From Leptospira kemamanensis (GTDB lineage Bacteria > Spirochaetota > Leptospiria > Leptospirales > Leptospiraceae), in NCBI RefSeq assembly GCF_004769665.1, contig NZ_RQGG01000050.1, forward strand, positions 105,502 through 169,501: a stretch of DNA of 64,000 nt. Reading direction: 5' to 3'. The notes beneath the pieces are model-generated. The model worked only from the letters and a program-made list of their open reading frames with translations. It was not told the origin of the DNA and did not search any database. Shown here piece after piece: positions 26,136-35,221 of this stretch. The translations under genes were made by a program, and so were the position numbers. Numbering within the stretch: the first letter of the stretch is position 1; each line of letters starts with the position of its first letter.

Positions 26136-28403
26136 TTACAACTTGTGGTATTTTTTCATGATATCGTATGCGTAGTAATTCGAGACCACAATGCGACAAT
26201 AGTCTCTAGATTCTTTGTATGGTAAGTCTTCTAAAAAATGGTTAAAATCACCAGAGTAGACAGATTTTTTCCATTTTCGTAAGTTGCCAGGTCCACCGTT
26301 GTAGGCAATGGATGCCCATTTCAATTCGTTCCCATTGGATTTCAGAAGATAGGCTAAAAACTTAGTTCCGAGGCGAATGGAAGTCTCTGGCTCATAGAGG
26401 GAATAGGATGTGATTCCCATCCTTTGGGCAAGTTCCCTTCCTGTGGCAGGCATAATTTGCATGAGGCCTCGTGCGTTGGAACGAGAAGTTGCCGTTTCCT
26501 TAAAAAAGGATTCTTGGCGCATGAGAGCATAGACACTGTCTTCCGGGATTCCATTATCATTCGCATAACGAGATACAATATTTTGGTGAGGTCTTGGATA
26601 CATACGAACCGAAAGGGAAGTGGGTAATAAAATTGGATCATCTGGGATGAGGTATCGTTTGAGAAGAGATCTTGTATGAAATGCCGAATAATAGGTGTTA
26701 CGTGTTAGGTCGCCGATCCCAACCAAAATTTCATCTTTTTCATCTTCTGAAAGATTTTCTCTTTTGACATGGAAGTTCACAAGATGGAGTCCAAGGCTAT
26801 CTTCTCCCACGCGGAAGTATTCTTTGGCAAGGTTCAAAAGTTTGTGGCCTTGAATACGCGAACTCATCCCACCCAGTTTGTTTCCCAGTTCATAGGAATC
26901 TTTGGGATACACAAATCCTAAATTACGTCCAATGAGAGCACCCGATTCTTCTGGGATTCCTGCGGTGTAGGACAAATATTCAAACAAATATTCTTTATTG
27001 TAGGTTGGGTTTTCTGGTTTGTTTGATTCTTTGATCGTGGATAAAAATTCTTCCCGGATGACTCGTGTGTAATAGGAACCTGGGCAAAGGGCATAATACC
27101 GTTTTAGTTCTTTTTTCAAACGTTCCGTTTCCCCTTTTTCTTTTAGGGACCGAAGATACCAATACACAAGCCTTCCTTTGACAGGGAGATTCGGAATTTC
27201 AGCCAATGCTCTTTCAAATTTGGCTAGTGGGGCATAATGGGATTTTTCCCCTTTTCGTTCCACGAGGTATTCAATGAGTCTGTCTTGGTAAAATAAATTA
27301 AACGGGTATTTGCCTAAGTATAAGATGAGATTTTCAAAATAGAGTTCTTTATCACCTAACCTGTCGTAGGAGGCGGCAAGCACACGATAATACCCAGCAT
27401 CTTTTCCGGGAAAGGTTTTTAAAAGTTCAATGGCTTGTTGGAATTTGTTTTGTTGGTATAAAGTGTCAGCAAGTGAGACGATCCAAGACGAATCCATATC
27501 GACAAAGGCTTTGTTTGCTCGTAAAACTCGAAAAAGTTCATTTGTTTTTCCCACTTTGGTCAGGACGGAGGTTAGGTGTTTGAAGCCTTCGTAGTAATTG
27601 AGACGGCTGGAAAAGAGTTCTGGCCTCGAACGAAACAATGCTTCCTTGTCATTTGTATTGATTGCTGGTAAAAATAAAGTGATCTCTGATGGATTCAGTT
27701 GTAGGATACTGCCGCTTCCTTTGTATTTACTCCAATCGGAAGCAATCATTTGTACGGTTTGGTCAAGGAGTCCTTCTTTTTGTAAACAGCTAAGCCATTC
27801 TTCAATGGCACCTTTTTCATCTCCTAAAATCAGTTTTGCTTTTCCATATCTGTACAAACTATCGCCCGTTAAAAGGTAACGTTTATGAGATTCCTGAATG
27901 GATTGGATTTTTTCAGTGATTTCTTTCCATTGGTTATTTGCTGCCAGTAATCGAATTTGTTCATCGAGGATCCGACGGCAAATGGGATCTTCTTCCATAT
28001 TGAGTCGATTTAGGAATAAAATTCTCTCTTGGGGCGTGAGGTAATTTTTAGCAGTGATTTCATTGTACAATTTCCAATAACTCAATTTAAAAAGAGTGGT
28101 TTGGAAGGGCATGGTTTGGGTGAGGATTTTTCTCACTTCTTCTTCATTTGCGTCCGTTACAAAAACACCACGAATCAGAGATAATAAATACCGAAAGCGT
28201 TTCTCCTTGTCTCCGTTAGGTGACTTTTCATGAAATTCGATGAGAGAATACACTTCACTTTCGCGAGATGGTGTCGTATTTTTGAAATGAGATTCGATTT
28301 GTCCCCATTGGTGGGATTTGACTAAATAATGAAGGTCTGTTTCGGCAAGTAGGGATGTTGTGAAAAAGAGAAGAATTCTACTTGCTAACCAAAAATGCCT
28401 CAT
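26136..28403 (-). CDS. soluble lytic transglycosylase (Slt70-like)
   Basis: 755-residue exported murein hydrolase. An N-terminal signal peptide (HFWLASRILLFFTTSLLAE) is followed by a long superhelical, TPR-like domain (about 25-585) and a C-terminal SLT lysozyme-like domain. The catalytic glutamate is in YALMRQESFFKETATSRSNA near residue 610, followed by ARGLMQIMPATGREL and YNGGPGNLRKW. It cleaves the glycan strand to leave 1,6-anhydro ends. The long helical domain matches the E. coli Slt70 ring layout. A cell-shape operon with a bactofilin is read divergently 48 bp away. Confidence 0.9.
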   Translation of the reverse strand: MRHFWLASRILLFFTTSLLAETDLHYLVKSHQWGQIESHFKNTTPSRESEVYSLIEFHEKSPNGDKEKRFRYLLSLIRGVFVTDANEEEVRKILTQTMPFQTTLFKLSYWKLYNEITAKNYLTPQERILFLNRLNMEEDPICRRILDEQIRLLAANNQWKEITEKIQSIQESHKRYLLTGDSLYRYGKAKLILGDEKGAIEEWLSCLQKEGLLDQTVQMIASDWSKYKGSGSILQLNPSEITLFLPAINTNDKEALFRSRPELFSSRLNYYEGFKHLTSVLTKVGKTNELFRVLRANKAFVDMDSSWIVSLADTLYQQNKFQQAIELLKTFPGKDAGYYRVLAASYDRLGDKELYFENLILYLGKYPFNLFYQDRLIEYLVERKGEKSHYAPLAKFERALAEIPNLPVKGRLVYWYLRSLKEKGETERLKKELKRYYALCPGSYYTRVIREEFLSTIKESNKPENPTYNKEYLFEYLSYTAGIPEESGALIGRNLGFVYPKDSYELGNKLGGMSSRIQGHKLLNLAKEYFRVGEDSLGLHLVNFHVKRENLSEDEKDEILVGIGDLTRNTYYSAFHTRSLLKRYLIPDDPILLPTSLSVRMYPRPHQNIVSRYANDNGIPEDSVYALMRQESFFKETATSRSNARGLMQIMPATGRELAQRMGITSYSLYEPETSIRLGTKFLAYLLKSNGNELKWASIAYNGGPGNLRKWKKSVYSGDFNHFLEDLPYKESRDYCRIVVSNYYAYDIMKKYHKL

Positions 28404-28451
28404 GCATACTTCCTATGATTACGAATTTAGAGAGGGAAGGTTCCCCTCCTT

Positions 28452-29651
28452 ATGAGCTTACAAACAGAATACAAACTGCGCTGGCCCGAATATAGAATCG
28501 AATTCCATCCTACGGAAGAAACTCAGGAAAATATCTCACTACCTGAGCTGTGGCCAGAGCTTCGTGCCTTTTTTTCAGGTTACCAGTCTCGATTTGCAAA
28601 CTACCTCTTTTATCTATCGACCGATTTCTCTGGGGGGTTCAGCCTTTGTTCGGTTCTAGGGGAAAATGATGCGAGCTTTCGCTTTCATGATCCCGTTTTA
28701 CAATCTCCCACGGCCTTTCCCAAATCCAGTTTGGAACGAATTTGGAAACTTTGCAAAAATCGTGAATTTGAGGAAATGGAGCGAGAGGATTGGGAACTGA
28801 TTGGTTTTGGACTTTTGTATGTAGGGGATATTCCCGAGTTTCGAAAATGGGTCCTTACCACAAAAGAGTTTTTTGGGCAAACGGATGACAATCGTCGGTT
28901 TTTAAACCTGCTTGGATGGGAATTTTCCGAAATCCCATTTGAGAACTCCATCTTGCATATGTTAGTCGAATATGCAAAAGGTGATTTTGACAAAGTCCAT
29001 TTTCCAACTTTGGTGGATGCGGCTCTTCTTGACTCTCATTGGCAACTTGTGGGAGTTTTATTCCATGCGATTGAACTTGGATTGTTACAAGGTCCAGATT
29101 CCTTTCGCATTTGGAAATTTCTCATTGGCTTTTATGAAGAATGGGAAAGTTGGGAGAAGGAAAAATTTAAAGTTGTTTCCTTTGGCAAAATCCCTCCGTT
29201 TTTTGCCCTTCGGTATGCAAAACGTTATTTACCTGCGGAATCTTTTCCCAAATACCAAAATGATTTAGAAACAGAGTTACGTGGCGATTGGATGAGTGGA
29301 AGTGAGTTTGGATATGAACTCACTCATACGATCAATCCATGTATTGACACTGTCGTTCGTTTTCGAAACGAAGGAGAAAGGTTCGAACGAGAATTGAGTG
29401 CTGATTATAGTTTGAAACCTTATTCTTATCTGATTCCATTACAACTTGCTTGTATCCAGTTTGTGAAAAAAGAATATGATGGTTTTATAAAATTCTACCA
29501 AAAGTCGGGAAGACTCAAACACTTACCACTGGCTCTGAATTTGTATTGGAGAGTTTTACAGGAGAAAGGTGACAAAACTTTAAGTTCAGCCATCAAACGT
29601 TCACTCGAGAATGGTCATGAGTCCATTACATTACCAGAAGGTTGGGAATAA
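28452..29651 (+). CDS. hypothetical protein, 399 aa
   Basis: Not recognised. A soluble, aromatic-rich protein with alternating helical segments, no signal peptide and no membrane helices. Possible repeats of short helix pairs occur around 150-330, but no TPR consensus is clear. A GAGGGAAGG ribosome-binding region lies before the ATG but is partly complementary to the CCCCTCC next to it. The following gene starts on the base after its stop codon, so the two are coupled, in an operon with a bactofilin. Confidence 0.7.
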   Translation: MSLQTEYKLRWPEYRIEFHPTEETQENISLPELWPELRAFFSGYQSRFANYLFYLSTDFSGGFSLCSVLGENDASFRFHDPVLQSPTAFPKSSLERIWKLCKNREFEEMEREDWELIGFGLLYVGDIPEFRKWVLTTKEFFGQTDDNRRFLNLLGWEFSEIPFENSILHMLVEYAKGDFDKVHFPTLVDAALLDSHWQLVGVLFHAIELGLLQGPDSFRIWKFLIGFYEEWESWEKEKFKVVSFGKIPPFFALRYAKRYLPAESFPKYQNDLETELRGDWMSGSEFGYELTHTINPCIDTVVRFRNEGERFERELSADYSLKPYSYLIPLQLACIQFVKKEYDGFIKFYQKSGRLKHLPLALNLYWRVLQEKGDKTLSSAIKRSLENGHESITLPEGWE

Positions 29652-30425
29652 ATGCCTCTTACGCAAGAACAGATCATGGAACTCTCCAAATTGCAGAAAA
29701 TGCTAAGGAATTTGGAGAAAATTGAACGAAACGCAAAAAACGATCTTCAAAAAGAAAGAGTCGCATTTGACATCGAACGTTATCGACGGCGGATGCAAGA
29801 AGTATCTCCGGATGGGATTCCCGATAATTTGGAACAAACTATGCGGAATGCAAAAACGAGAGAAGAAAATCCAGAGAACCTCAAACACAAAATCATTTCA
29901 CAATACCCTGTGATGAAAATCACTCCCAATTCCAATGACAGTGAAATCAATCAAATTGGAACACTCATTAATATTATGGATTTGGAATACATTCCAATCC
30001 TTGGGGATGCTCATATCAAATTTGATTATTCCCACGCCACAGAAAGGGACTCTGTTTTGAAATACATGGAAAACCTACGTCGGAATATGAAGATCCTTGT
30101 GGAAACCATTGAAGAATATGCGGCTGCCGACAAACAAGAGTTTCGTGAACAGCTCTCTCGAATGAAAAACAAACAATCTCGTATTTTTATTGCTGAGTCT
30201 TTTGAGACCTTGGGTAAGTTCCGTGACTTCCTTGTGGCCGTAAACTCCGACATCAAGGAAGGAAACAACGTCATTATGAACATGGAAGAGCCTATCAAAT
30301 TCAATCCCAGGTTTGAAAAGGCAACCGTTCTGGAAGGTCGTTCCATTATGGAAGGACTCCGCGAATTTGAGGAATTTGCCGAAGAAGCTTGTGATTTGAT
30401 TCGTCTCCCGTCGTTTCGAAAGTAA
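29652..30425 (+). CDS. hypothetical coiled-coil protein, 257 aa
   Basis: Not recognised. Residues 5-60 are strongly helical and charged (SKLQKMLRNLEKIERNAKND), a coiled-coil candidate. A central helical region around 130-175 (SVLKYMENLRRNMKILVETI) is similar. There is no signal peptide. It starts directly at the stop codon of the preceding gene and precedes a bactofilin gene by 69 bp. A cytoskeletal partner role is possible by position only. Confidence 0.72.
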   Translation: MPLTQEQIMELSKLQKMLRNLEKIERNAKNDLQKERVAFDIERYRRRMQEVSPDGIPDNLEQTMRNAKTREENPENLKHKIISQYPVMKITPNSNDSEINQIGTLINIMDLEYIPILGDAHIKFDYSHATERDSVLKYMENLRRNMKILVETIEEYAAADKQEFREQLSRMKNKQSRIFIAESFETLGKFRDFLVAVNSDIKEGNNVIMNMEEPIKFNPRFEKATVLEGRSIMEGLREFEEFAEEACDLIRLPSFRK

Positions 30426-30493
30426 AAAAACCTTTTCATTCCTAGGGGGAACGAGGACACTGTGAAAAATCACATACACGGACTCGCAAACGC

Positions 30494-30934
30494 ATGGCAT
30501 TAGTCAAAAATCAGACCGAAGTTACCAATTCAACTATTGGTGAGAATTCTTACTTCAATGGAAAATTCTTCATCAATGGATCTCTTAAAATTGACGGTAA
30601 ATTCGAGGGAAAATCCCTCCAAGCCGAACACCTCTACATCGGGGTGACAGGAAAGGTCAAAACCAATATTACAGCTGCGAGTGTGATCGTAGAAGGGATT
30701 GTGGTGGGGAACGTAACGGCTAGAAACCGTGTGATGCTCCTTCCTACCTCCAAAATCCTTGGGGACATCAAAACGCCAGAGCTCATCATCCAAAACGGGG
30801 TGATTTTAGAGGGTCGTTGTATGATTTCCAATGACCTCAAACATAGTGCCAAAGACCTGATCGAATTGGAATACTCCAAGGATTCTCTCAGCGTCGAAAA
30901 GATTTTTGGGAAACAACCAAACGCCAAAGAATAA
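30494..30934 (+). CDS. bactofilin (DUF583 cytoskeletal protein)
   Basis: 146-residue bactofilin, a beta-helical protein that polymerises without nucleotides and positions wall-shaping enzymes. The core runs from residue about 12 to 118 with the repeated GxL/IxxxGxx pattern (FINGSLKIDGKFEGKSLQAE, ITAASVIVEGIVVGNVTARN). The flanking N- and C-terminal tails are short and charged. Leptospira species carry several bactofilins, and one in L. biflexa is known to influence helical pitch; whether this is that paralogue cannot be told here. pdxA follows without a gap. Confidence 0.92.
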   Translation: MALVKNQTEVTNSTIGENSYFNGKFFINGSLKIDGKFEGKSLQAEHLYIGVTGKVKTNITAASVIVEGIVVGNVTARNRVMLLPTSKILGDIKTPELIIQNGVILEGRCMISNDLKHSAKDLIELEYSKDSLSVEKIFGKQPNAKE

Positions 30935-31876
30935 TTGAAAACCATCTTCATTTCGGAAGGGGACCCAACGAGTATCAATTACGAACTTTTGGGATCTTCC
31001 TTCCCCCTCTTAGAATCCTTAGGAAAACACCACCGCATTTACCTCATCCGAGGGCCTCACAACCAAAACCTTTCCCAGGCCAAACCACTCGCAAAACCAA
31101 TCGATGAACCTGGATTTTATTCGATCCCTTGGGGGAGTGGAAAACCTAAATCCTTTGTCCTTGGGAAACCATCCAAATCCTCAGGGAAAATGGCATACGA
31201 CTCGCTCCTTGCGGCCATCGACTTCCAAAAGCAGTTTGGTGGAGATCTCATCACTCTCCCTCTTTCGAAAGAGTGGGTGCAAAAAGCAGGAATCAAAGGG
31301 TTTCGTGGCCATACAGAAACCTTGGCAGAAGCCTACAAACGATCTACCTTTATGATGATGTCTGGGGAAACACTGAATGTGATTCCCTTAACCACCCATG
31401 TTCCCTTGAAAGATGTTGTAAAAGAACTAAAAACATTCGATTGGAAAGAACTAAAAAATGCCATCCTTCGGTCTCCCTATCTGAAAGAACCCACCATCGG
31501 TTACCTAGGCCTAAATCCTCATGCGGGAGAAGGGGGAAAGATTGGCACGGAAGAAACAACAATTCTCAGAACGGGTGTGGGAGTTCTCCGAAAGGCAAAA
31601 TTGACAGTGGAAGGACCTCTCTCTGCTGATTCTGCATTTTTACCAGGTGCCAAACCGTACGATTTGTATTTGGCAGGGTATCATGACCAAGGCCTCATCC
31701 CATTTAAATTGCTTGAAGGAAAGAAGGGTGTGAACATAACCTTAGGACTGGATTTCACTCGTGTGTCTCCTGACCATGGAACTGCATTTGGAATCGCAGG
31801 AAAAGGATGTGCGGATCCGACGGGACTCATCTCCTGTTTAGAACGACTTGTGGAGACAAAAACAAAACCAGTATGA
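30935..31876 (+). CDS. pdxA: PdxA family 4-hydroxythreonine-4-phosphate dehydrogenase
   Basis: 313-residue NAD-dependent enzyme of pyridoxal 5'-phosphate synthesis. The opening FISEGDPTSINYELL matches the family start. Metal-binding histidines are seen in FRGHTETLAEAY, NPHAGEGGKIGTEE and AGYHDQGLIPFK. A TTG start at 30935 immediately follows the bactofilin stop, and ORF length fits the family (about 330). The next small membrane-protein gene overlaps by 4 bp. The enzymatic call is good; related PdxA2-type functions are a remote alternative. Confidence 0.9.
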   Translation: MKTIFISEGDPTSINYELLGSSFPLLESLGKHHRIYLIRGPHNQNLSQAKPLAKPIDEPGFYSIPWGSGKPKSFVLGKPSKSSGKMAYDSLLAAIDFQKQFGGDLITLPLSKEWVQKAGIKGFRGHTETLAEAYKRSTFMMMSGETLNVIPLTTHVPLKDVVKELKTFDWKELKNAILRSPYLKEPTIGYLGLNPHAGEGGKIGTEETTILRTGVGVLRKAKLTVEGPLSADSAFLPGAKPYDLYLAGYHDQGLIPFKLLEGKKGVNITLGLDFTRVSPDHGTAFGIAGKGCADPTGLISCLERLVETKTKPV

Positions 31877-32295
31877 CACTTTTGGAAACCCTAGCTTTTC
31901 CCGTTTTATTCATTTGGTTTGTAGGCCTCCTTCTCACTTTTTTTCGCCGGGATTTAGAGCCGCATTGGAAGTTCTTTTTCTTTCTCGTTTTTTGTTTTTA
32001 TCTCGTTCAGTTTTTCCCTGAGTTTTGGCTTGGGGTCACAAGATGGAAGGAAAACCCCAAAGGGGAAGTGCTCCAGTGGATTTCCGCCATGGGGAATTCC
32101 ATTTATGTGTTTTTGTTTTTTTTATGGCCCCTCGTTCTCATTCGAATTTATTATTCCGCTTCCAATAATTTAAGTAAAACCTTGATTCCTGCACTCGCGT
32201 ATGGGACGGTTCTGTATTGGGCATTATTTTTTCTTTGGACTTTGTATTCGAAAGAGTTCAATGAATGGCTTCATCAAATATTTGCAAATAAGTAA
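31873..32295 (+). CDS. hypothetical membrane protein, 140 aa
   Basis: Not recognised. Four hydrophobic segments (LAFPVLFIWFVGLLLTFF, FFFFLVFCFYLVQFF, SIYVFLFFLWPLVLI and ALAYGTVLYWALFFLW) mark it as an integral membrane protein. ATG 31873 overlaps the pdxA stop by 4 bp, so this start is preferred to one further upstream. Position in the bactofilin-pdxA-DegT run gives no clear function. Confidence 0.7.
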   Translation: MTLLETLAFPVLFIWFVGLLLTFFRRDLEPHWKFFFFLVFCFYLVQFFPEFWLGVTRWKENPKGEVLQWISAMGNSIYVFLFFLWPLVLIRIYYSASNNLSKTLIPALAYGTVLYWALFFLWTLYSKEFNEWLHQIFANK

Positions 32296-32310
32296 AGAAA
32301 AGGGCGAACA

Positions 32311-33432
32311 ATGGCAGTTCCATTTATAGATATCAAACGATTTGAACCAGGATTTTTGGACACCTGGAATGAAAAAGTAAAGTCCATGTCCGAAAACGCA
32401 CAATTCATTGGCGGAAACGAAGTCACTGATTTAGAAACAAACCTTGCCACTTGGGCCGAAACGAAATATGCCATTGGTTGTGCCAATGGAACCGATGCCT
32501 TACAACTTGCGTTACGCGCTGTCGGAGTTGGTCGTGGTGATAAAGTATTATTACCAGATTCTACTTTTTGGGCGACCTTTGAAGCCGTTGTGAATGTGGG
32601 TGGAGATCCTTACACGGTTGATACAAATCCTGTGGACTTACAAATGGATTTCCAAGTGTTCCAAGAAGCTGTAGAAAAGGTAAAACCAAAAGCAGCTCTT
32701 GTTGTTCATTTGTATGGTTGGGGAACTGCAAAAATTGAAGAGCTCCGTAAGTTCTGCAAAGAAAAAAATGTAGCCCTCATTGAAGACGGTGCACAATGTT
32801 TTGGAGTCAAACACAATGGAAAATCTCTCTACAAAGAGGCACTGATCTCAACAACTTCCTTTTACCCAGCGAAGGTGTTAGGTGCTGCTGGTGATGGTGG
32901 TGCCGTATTTACAAACGATGAAGAACTGTCTGTCGTCACTCGCCGCCTTGTGAACCACGGAAGAACATCCCATTACGAACATGGTCTAGTGGGTTGGAAC
33001 TCAAGACTTGATTCTTTGCAAGCAGCTTTTCTCAATCTCTCATTAAAACATTTACAAAAGAGAATTGAGTCACGAAAATCCTCGCAAAACATCTATTATA
33101 AGGAATTACCTGGACTTGGAATTGGAGTGATCCAACCACCAAAAGGGTATGATGAAAATGGATACTGTAACGTCACTTTGGTGGAACCAGAAATCCGTCC
33201 GAAAATCGAAGCTGTCTTAAAAGAAAAAGGAATTGGTTTTGGAAATATTTATCCAGGGGCGATGTCTGACCAACCAGGGGCTAAACCATATCTCATCGAA
33301 AGATTTGGAAAAGACGGAAATGCACGCCGGATTTCGAAATCAGTTCTCAACTTTCCACTCTTTGCTTATATGACAAGTTCGGAAATGGATGAAGTATTGA
33401 GTGCGATAAAGGCGTATAACGCTAGTAAATAA
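32311..33432 (+). CDS. DegT/DnrJ/EryC1/StrS family PLP aminotransferase
   Basis: 373-residue PLP enzyme of the sugar aminotransferase family, which usually adds an amino group to a nucleotide keto-sugar for surface polysaccharides. The motifs [17 protein letters not shown] (about 56-72), [12 protein letters not shown] with Asp159 and [17 protein letters not shown] with the PLP lysine Lys188 are intact. YNVTL-type C-terminal segments are present. The substrate is unknown. A hypothetical gene starts within its stop codon (TAATG), so they are coupled. Confidence 0.9.
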   Translation: MAVPFIDIKRFEPGFLDTWNEKVKSMSENAQFIGGNEVTDLETNLATWAETKYAIGCANGTDALQLALRAVGVGRGDKVLLPDSTFWATFEAVVNVGGDPYTVDTNPVDLQMDFQVFQEAVEKVKPKAALVVHLYGWGTAKIEELRKFCKEKNVALIEDGAQCFGVKHNGKSLYKEALISTTSFYPAKVLGAAGDGGAVFTNDEELSVVTRRLVNHGRTSHYEHGLVGWNSRLDSLQAAFLNLSLKHLQKRIESRKSSQNIYYKELPGLGIGVIQPPKGYDENGYCNVTLVEPEIRPKIEAVLKEKGIGFGNIYPGAMSDQPGAKPYLIERFGKDGNARRISKSVLNFPLFAYMTSSEMDEVLSAIKAYNASK

Positions 33433-34199
33433 TGGAAAAACTTCGGGTAGGAGTCTTTTTATTTTTTTTACTCATACTTGCGGTGTTAACCTTTAGTTTG
33501 TCTAAAAGTTGGCGCCTCTACGATGGTGGGTATGAAGTGACTGTGGAAACTCCAGAGTCCAAAGAAAAAGACACCTCTCCCGAACCCACTGACAGTTTAG
33601 ATTTAGAAGATGGGAATGGCAAAATTTATTGGAAACAATTCTTTGTTTATCCTCATGGTCTTGTGACGGAATCGGGAGGGTTTGGACCTGACGGAATTTT
33701 ATCTCACGCTCGAAATTTATATTCCATCAGCCTAAAAGATGGAAAAGTACAAAAGCTCTTTCCACATGATGTATACATTTGGGATTTTTTTGTGGGAGAA
33801 TTTGCAAAAAAATCTGTAGCCAATACCATCGATGACCCCAAAGAAGATGTATTACAAGTTGAGAAAAAACTTTTGATCTTTGCTGTCACAGAAGATAGCA
33901 ATTTGGATGGAGTCCTCAATTACAAAGACCATAAATTGGTTTTTTTATATGATCCTGAAACTAACCAATTGGATTCTTTATTACCAACTGGATTTCACTT
34001 CCGAAAACTATTATACAATTCTTCCAAAAACCACCTAACTTTGATTTTGGGAAAAAACCCGGAACCACAAGTGAAAAACCAAAAGAAAAAACTTCCAGAA
34101 CCACCTCTCAAACTCCACATCTTTGATTACGATGTAGTGGCAAAAAAAGGTGTGCTGAGCGGTTCTCTAGAAGCCTTTGTCGCCAAAGAACCAAACTAA
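33432..34199 (+). CDS. hypothetical membrane-anchored protein, 255 aa
   Basis: Not recognised. A single N-terminal hydrophobic segment (VGVFLFFLLILAVLTFSLS) is followed by a Pro/Glu-rich linker (VETPESKEKDTSPEPTDSLD) and a beta-rich C-terminal region, so it is probably anchored with most of it outside the cytoplasm. It is the last gene of the seven-gene run starting at 28452. The gene to its right is convergent, 22 bp away, with no clear terminator between. Confidence 0.68.
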   Translation: MEKLRVGVFLFFLLILAVLTFSLSKSWRLYDGGYEVTVETPESKEKDTSPEPTDSLDLEDGNGKIYWKQFFVYPHGLVTESGGFGPDGILSHARNLYSISLKDGKVQKLFPHDVYIWDFFVGEFAKKSVANTIDDPKEDVLQVEKKLLIFAVTEDSNLDGVLNYKDHKLVFLYDPETNQLDSLLPTGFHFRKLLYNSSKNHLTLILGKNPEPQVKNQKKKLPEPPLKLHIFDYDVVAKKGVLSGSLEAFVAKEPN

Positions 34200-34221
34200 A
34201 CATTCCTAAAATCGTTCGCTC

Positions 34222-35055
34222 TTAATATTTTCCGATCGCTTCCATATTAAAGATAAATCCGAATTGAAAGCCTGCATGGTTGATCGATTCAGAAGAAAAT
34301 GCATTTGATTTTAGCATTTTACGAGCTCCATACACTTCGATCGAGAATCCAAATTCTGGTGTAATGTAGTAATTCGTTCCAAATGCGACTCGACCACCTA
34401 ACCCAGTTCCGGGGTGAGTATAGGTCGGGTAATAGAGATTGTTCAGTTGGCCTGTGCGATACTTGGTATCAAAGTTCAGAATACTCACTTCCAAACCAAT
34501 GAAGGGATCAAATCTATTTTTAGAAAGAAAGTGGTAGTTGATACCCATTCCATAATTTCGATCTTTGTACAAAGTGTTACTGAGTGGAACCGCTTCAATG
34601 TAAGTGGTATATCCGTTTGGGTTTGCACGATCTATGACAGCTAGTTGGTTTGTTCCTTGTGATTCAATCGAAAGCGTGCTATACGAAATAAATAATCCTA
34701 TATGATCGGTGATTCCATATTCCATTGCCACCTTACGAGTGTTTCCTGCTTGTACTTTGTCGGAAGGAAGTGGAAAACTTTGAGGGAAAGGAAGTGTCCC
34801 AAGCATTTTCACTGGCAACACTCCCAAATTTGCTTGTGAACGTAGACCACTTTGGTAGTCTTTTTCTCTTTGGATGAGCGAACCACCCGTGTAAGCAGTT
34901 TCTCCTCCGATGACAGTCATATAAAATCCACCTTGGTAAAAACCAAACACAGGTTCTGGTTTTTGCACTTGGGCAAACACAGAAACAATTGGGAAACAAA
35001 CGACGAAGAGATAAGTAAAATGGAAGATTGGAAATCGGAAGTCAAAATTTCTCAT
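34222..35055 (-). CDS. predicted outer-membrane beta-barrel protein, 277 aa
   Basis: Not assigned to a family. A signal peptide (FHFTYLFVVCFPIVSVFAQ) leads to a body rich in aromatic residues, Gly and Thr. Alternating beta strands end in a C-terminal FQFGFIFNMEAIGKY, as in Gram-negative beta-barrels. ATG at 35055 is preferred to a TTG six bases upstream. Porin-like or surface role is inferred from pattern alone. It stands alone between the bactofilin run and the sucB-lpd-sucA operon. Confidence 0.65.
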   Translation of the reverse strand: MRNFDFRFPIFHFTYLFVVCFPIVSVFAQVQKPEPVFGFYQGGFYMTVIGGETAYTGGSLIQREKDYQSGLRSQANLGVLPVKMLGTLPFPQSFPLPSDKVQAGNTRKVAMEYGITDHIGLFISYSTLSIESQGTNQLAVIDRANPNGYTTYIEAVPLSNTLYKDRNYGMGINYHFLSKNRFDPFIGLEVSILNFDTKYRTGQLNNLYYPTYTHPGTGLGGRVAFGTNYYITPEFGFSIEVYGARKMLKSNAFSSESINHAGFQFGFIFNMEAIGKY

Positions 35056-35149
35056 TTCCAAAGGTTCAAAGACCGTTTAATGTCTGTCAATGGGAAAACG
35101 GAATGAAAACGATCGTCAATTTCGATTGATATCGATATATTCTTTAAAA

Positions 35150-35183
35150 AAAAGGCCTCAGAGATTACCCCCCAAGGCCTTTT
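35150..35183 (-). terminator. rho-independent terminator of the sucB-lpd-sucA operon
   Basis: Inverted repeat AAAAGGCCT (35150-35158) / AGGCCTTTT (35175-35183). Read on the minus strand, a GC stem is followed by a run of T (TTTTTTTT). It lies 38 bp beyond the sucA stop codon and is the clearest intrinsic terminator in the window. Confidence 0.85.
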
Positions 35184-35221
35184 CAGAATTCTCATGTAGA
35201 GGTGGTCGCTAATTTCAGTGT

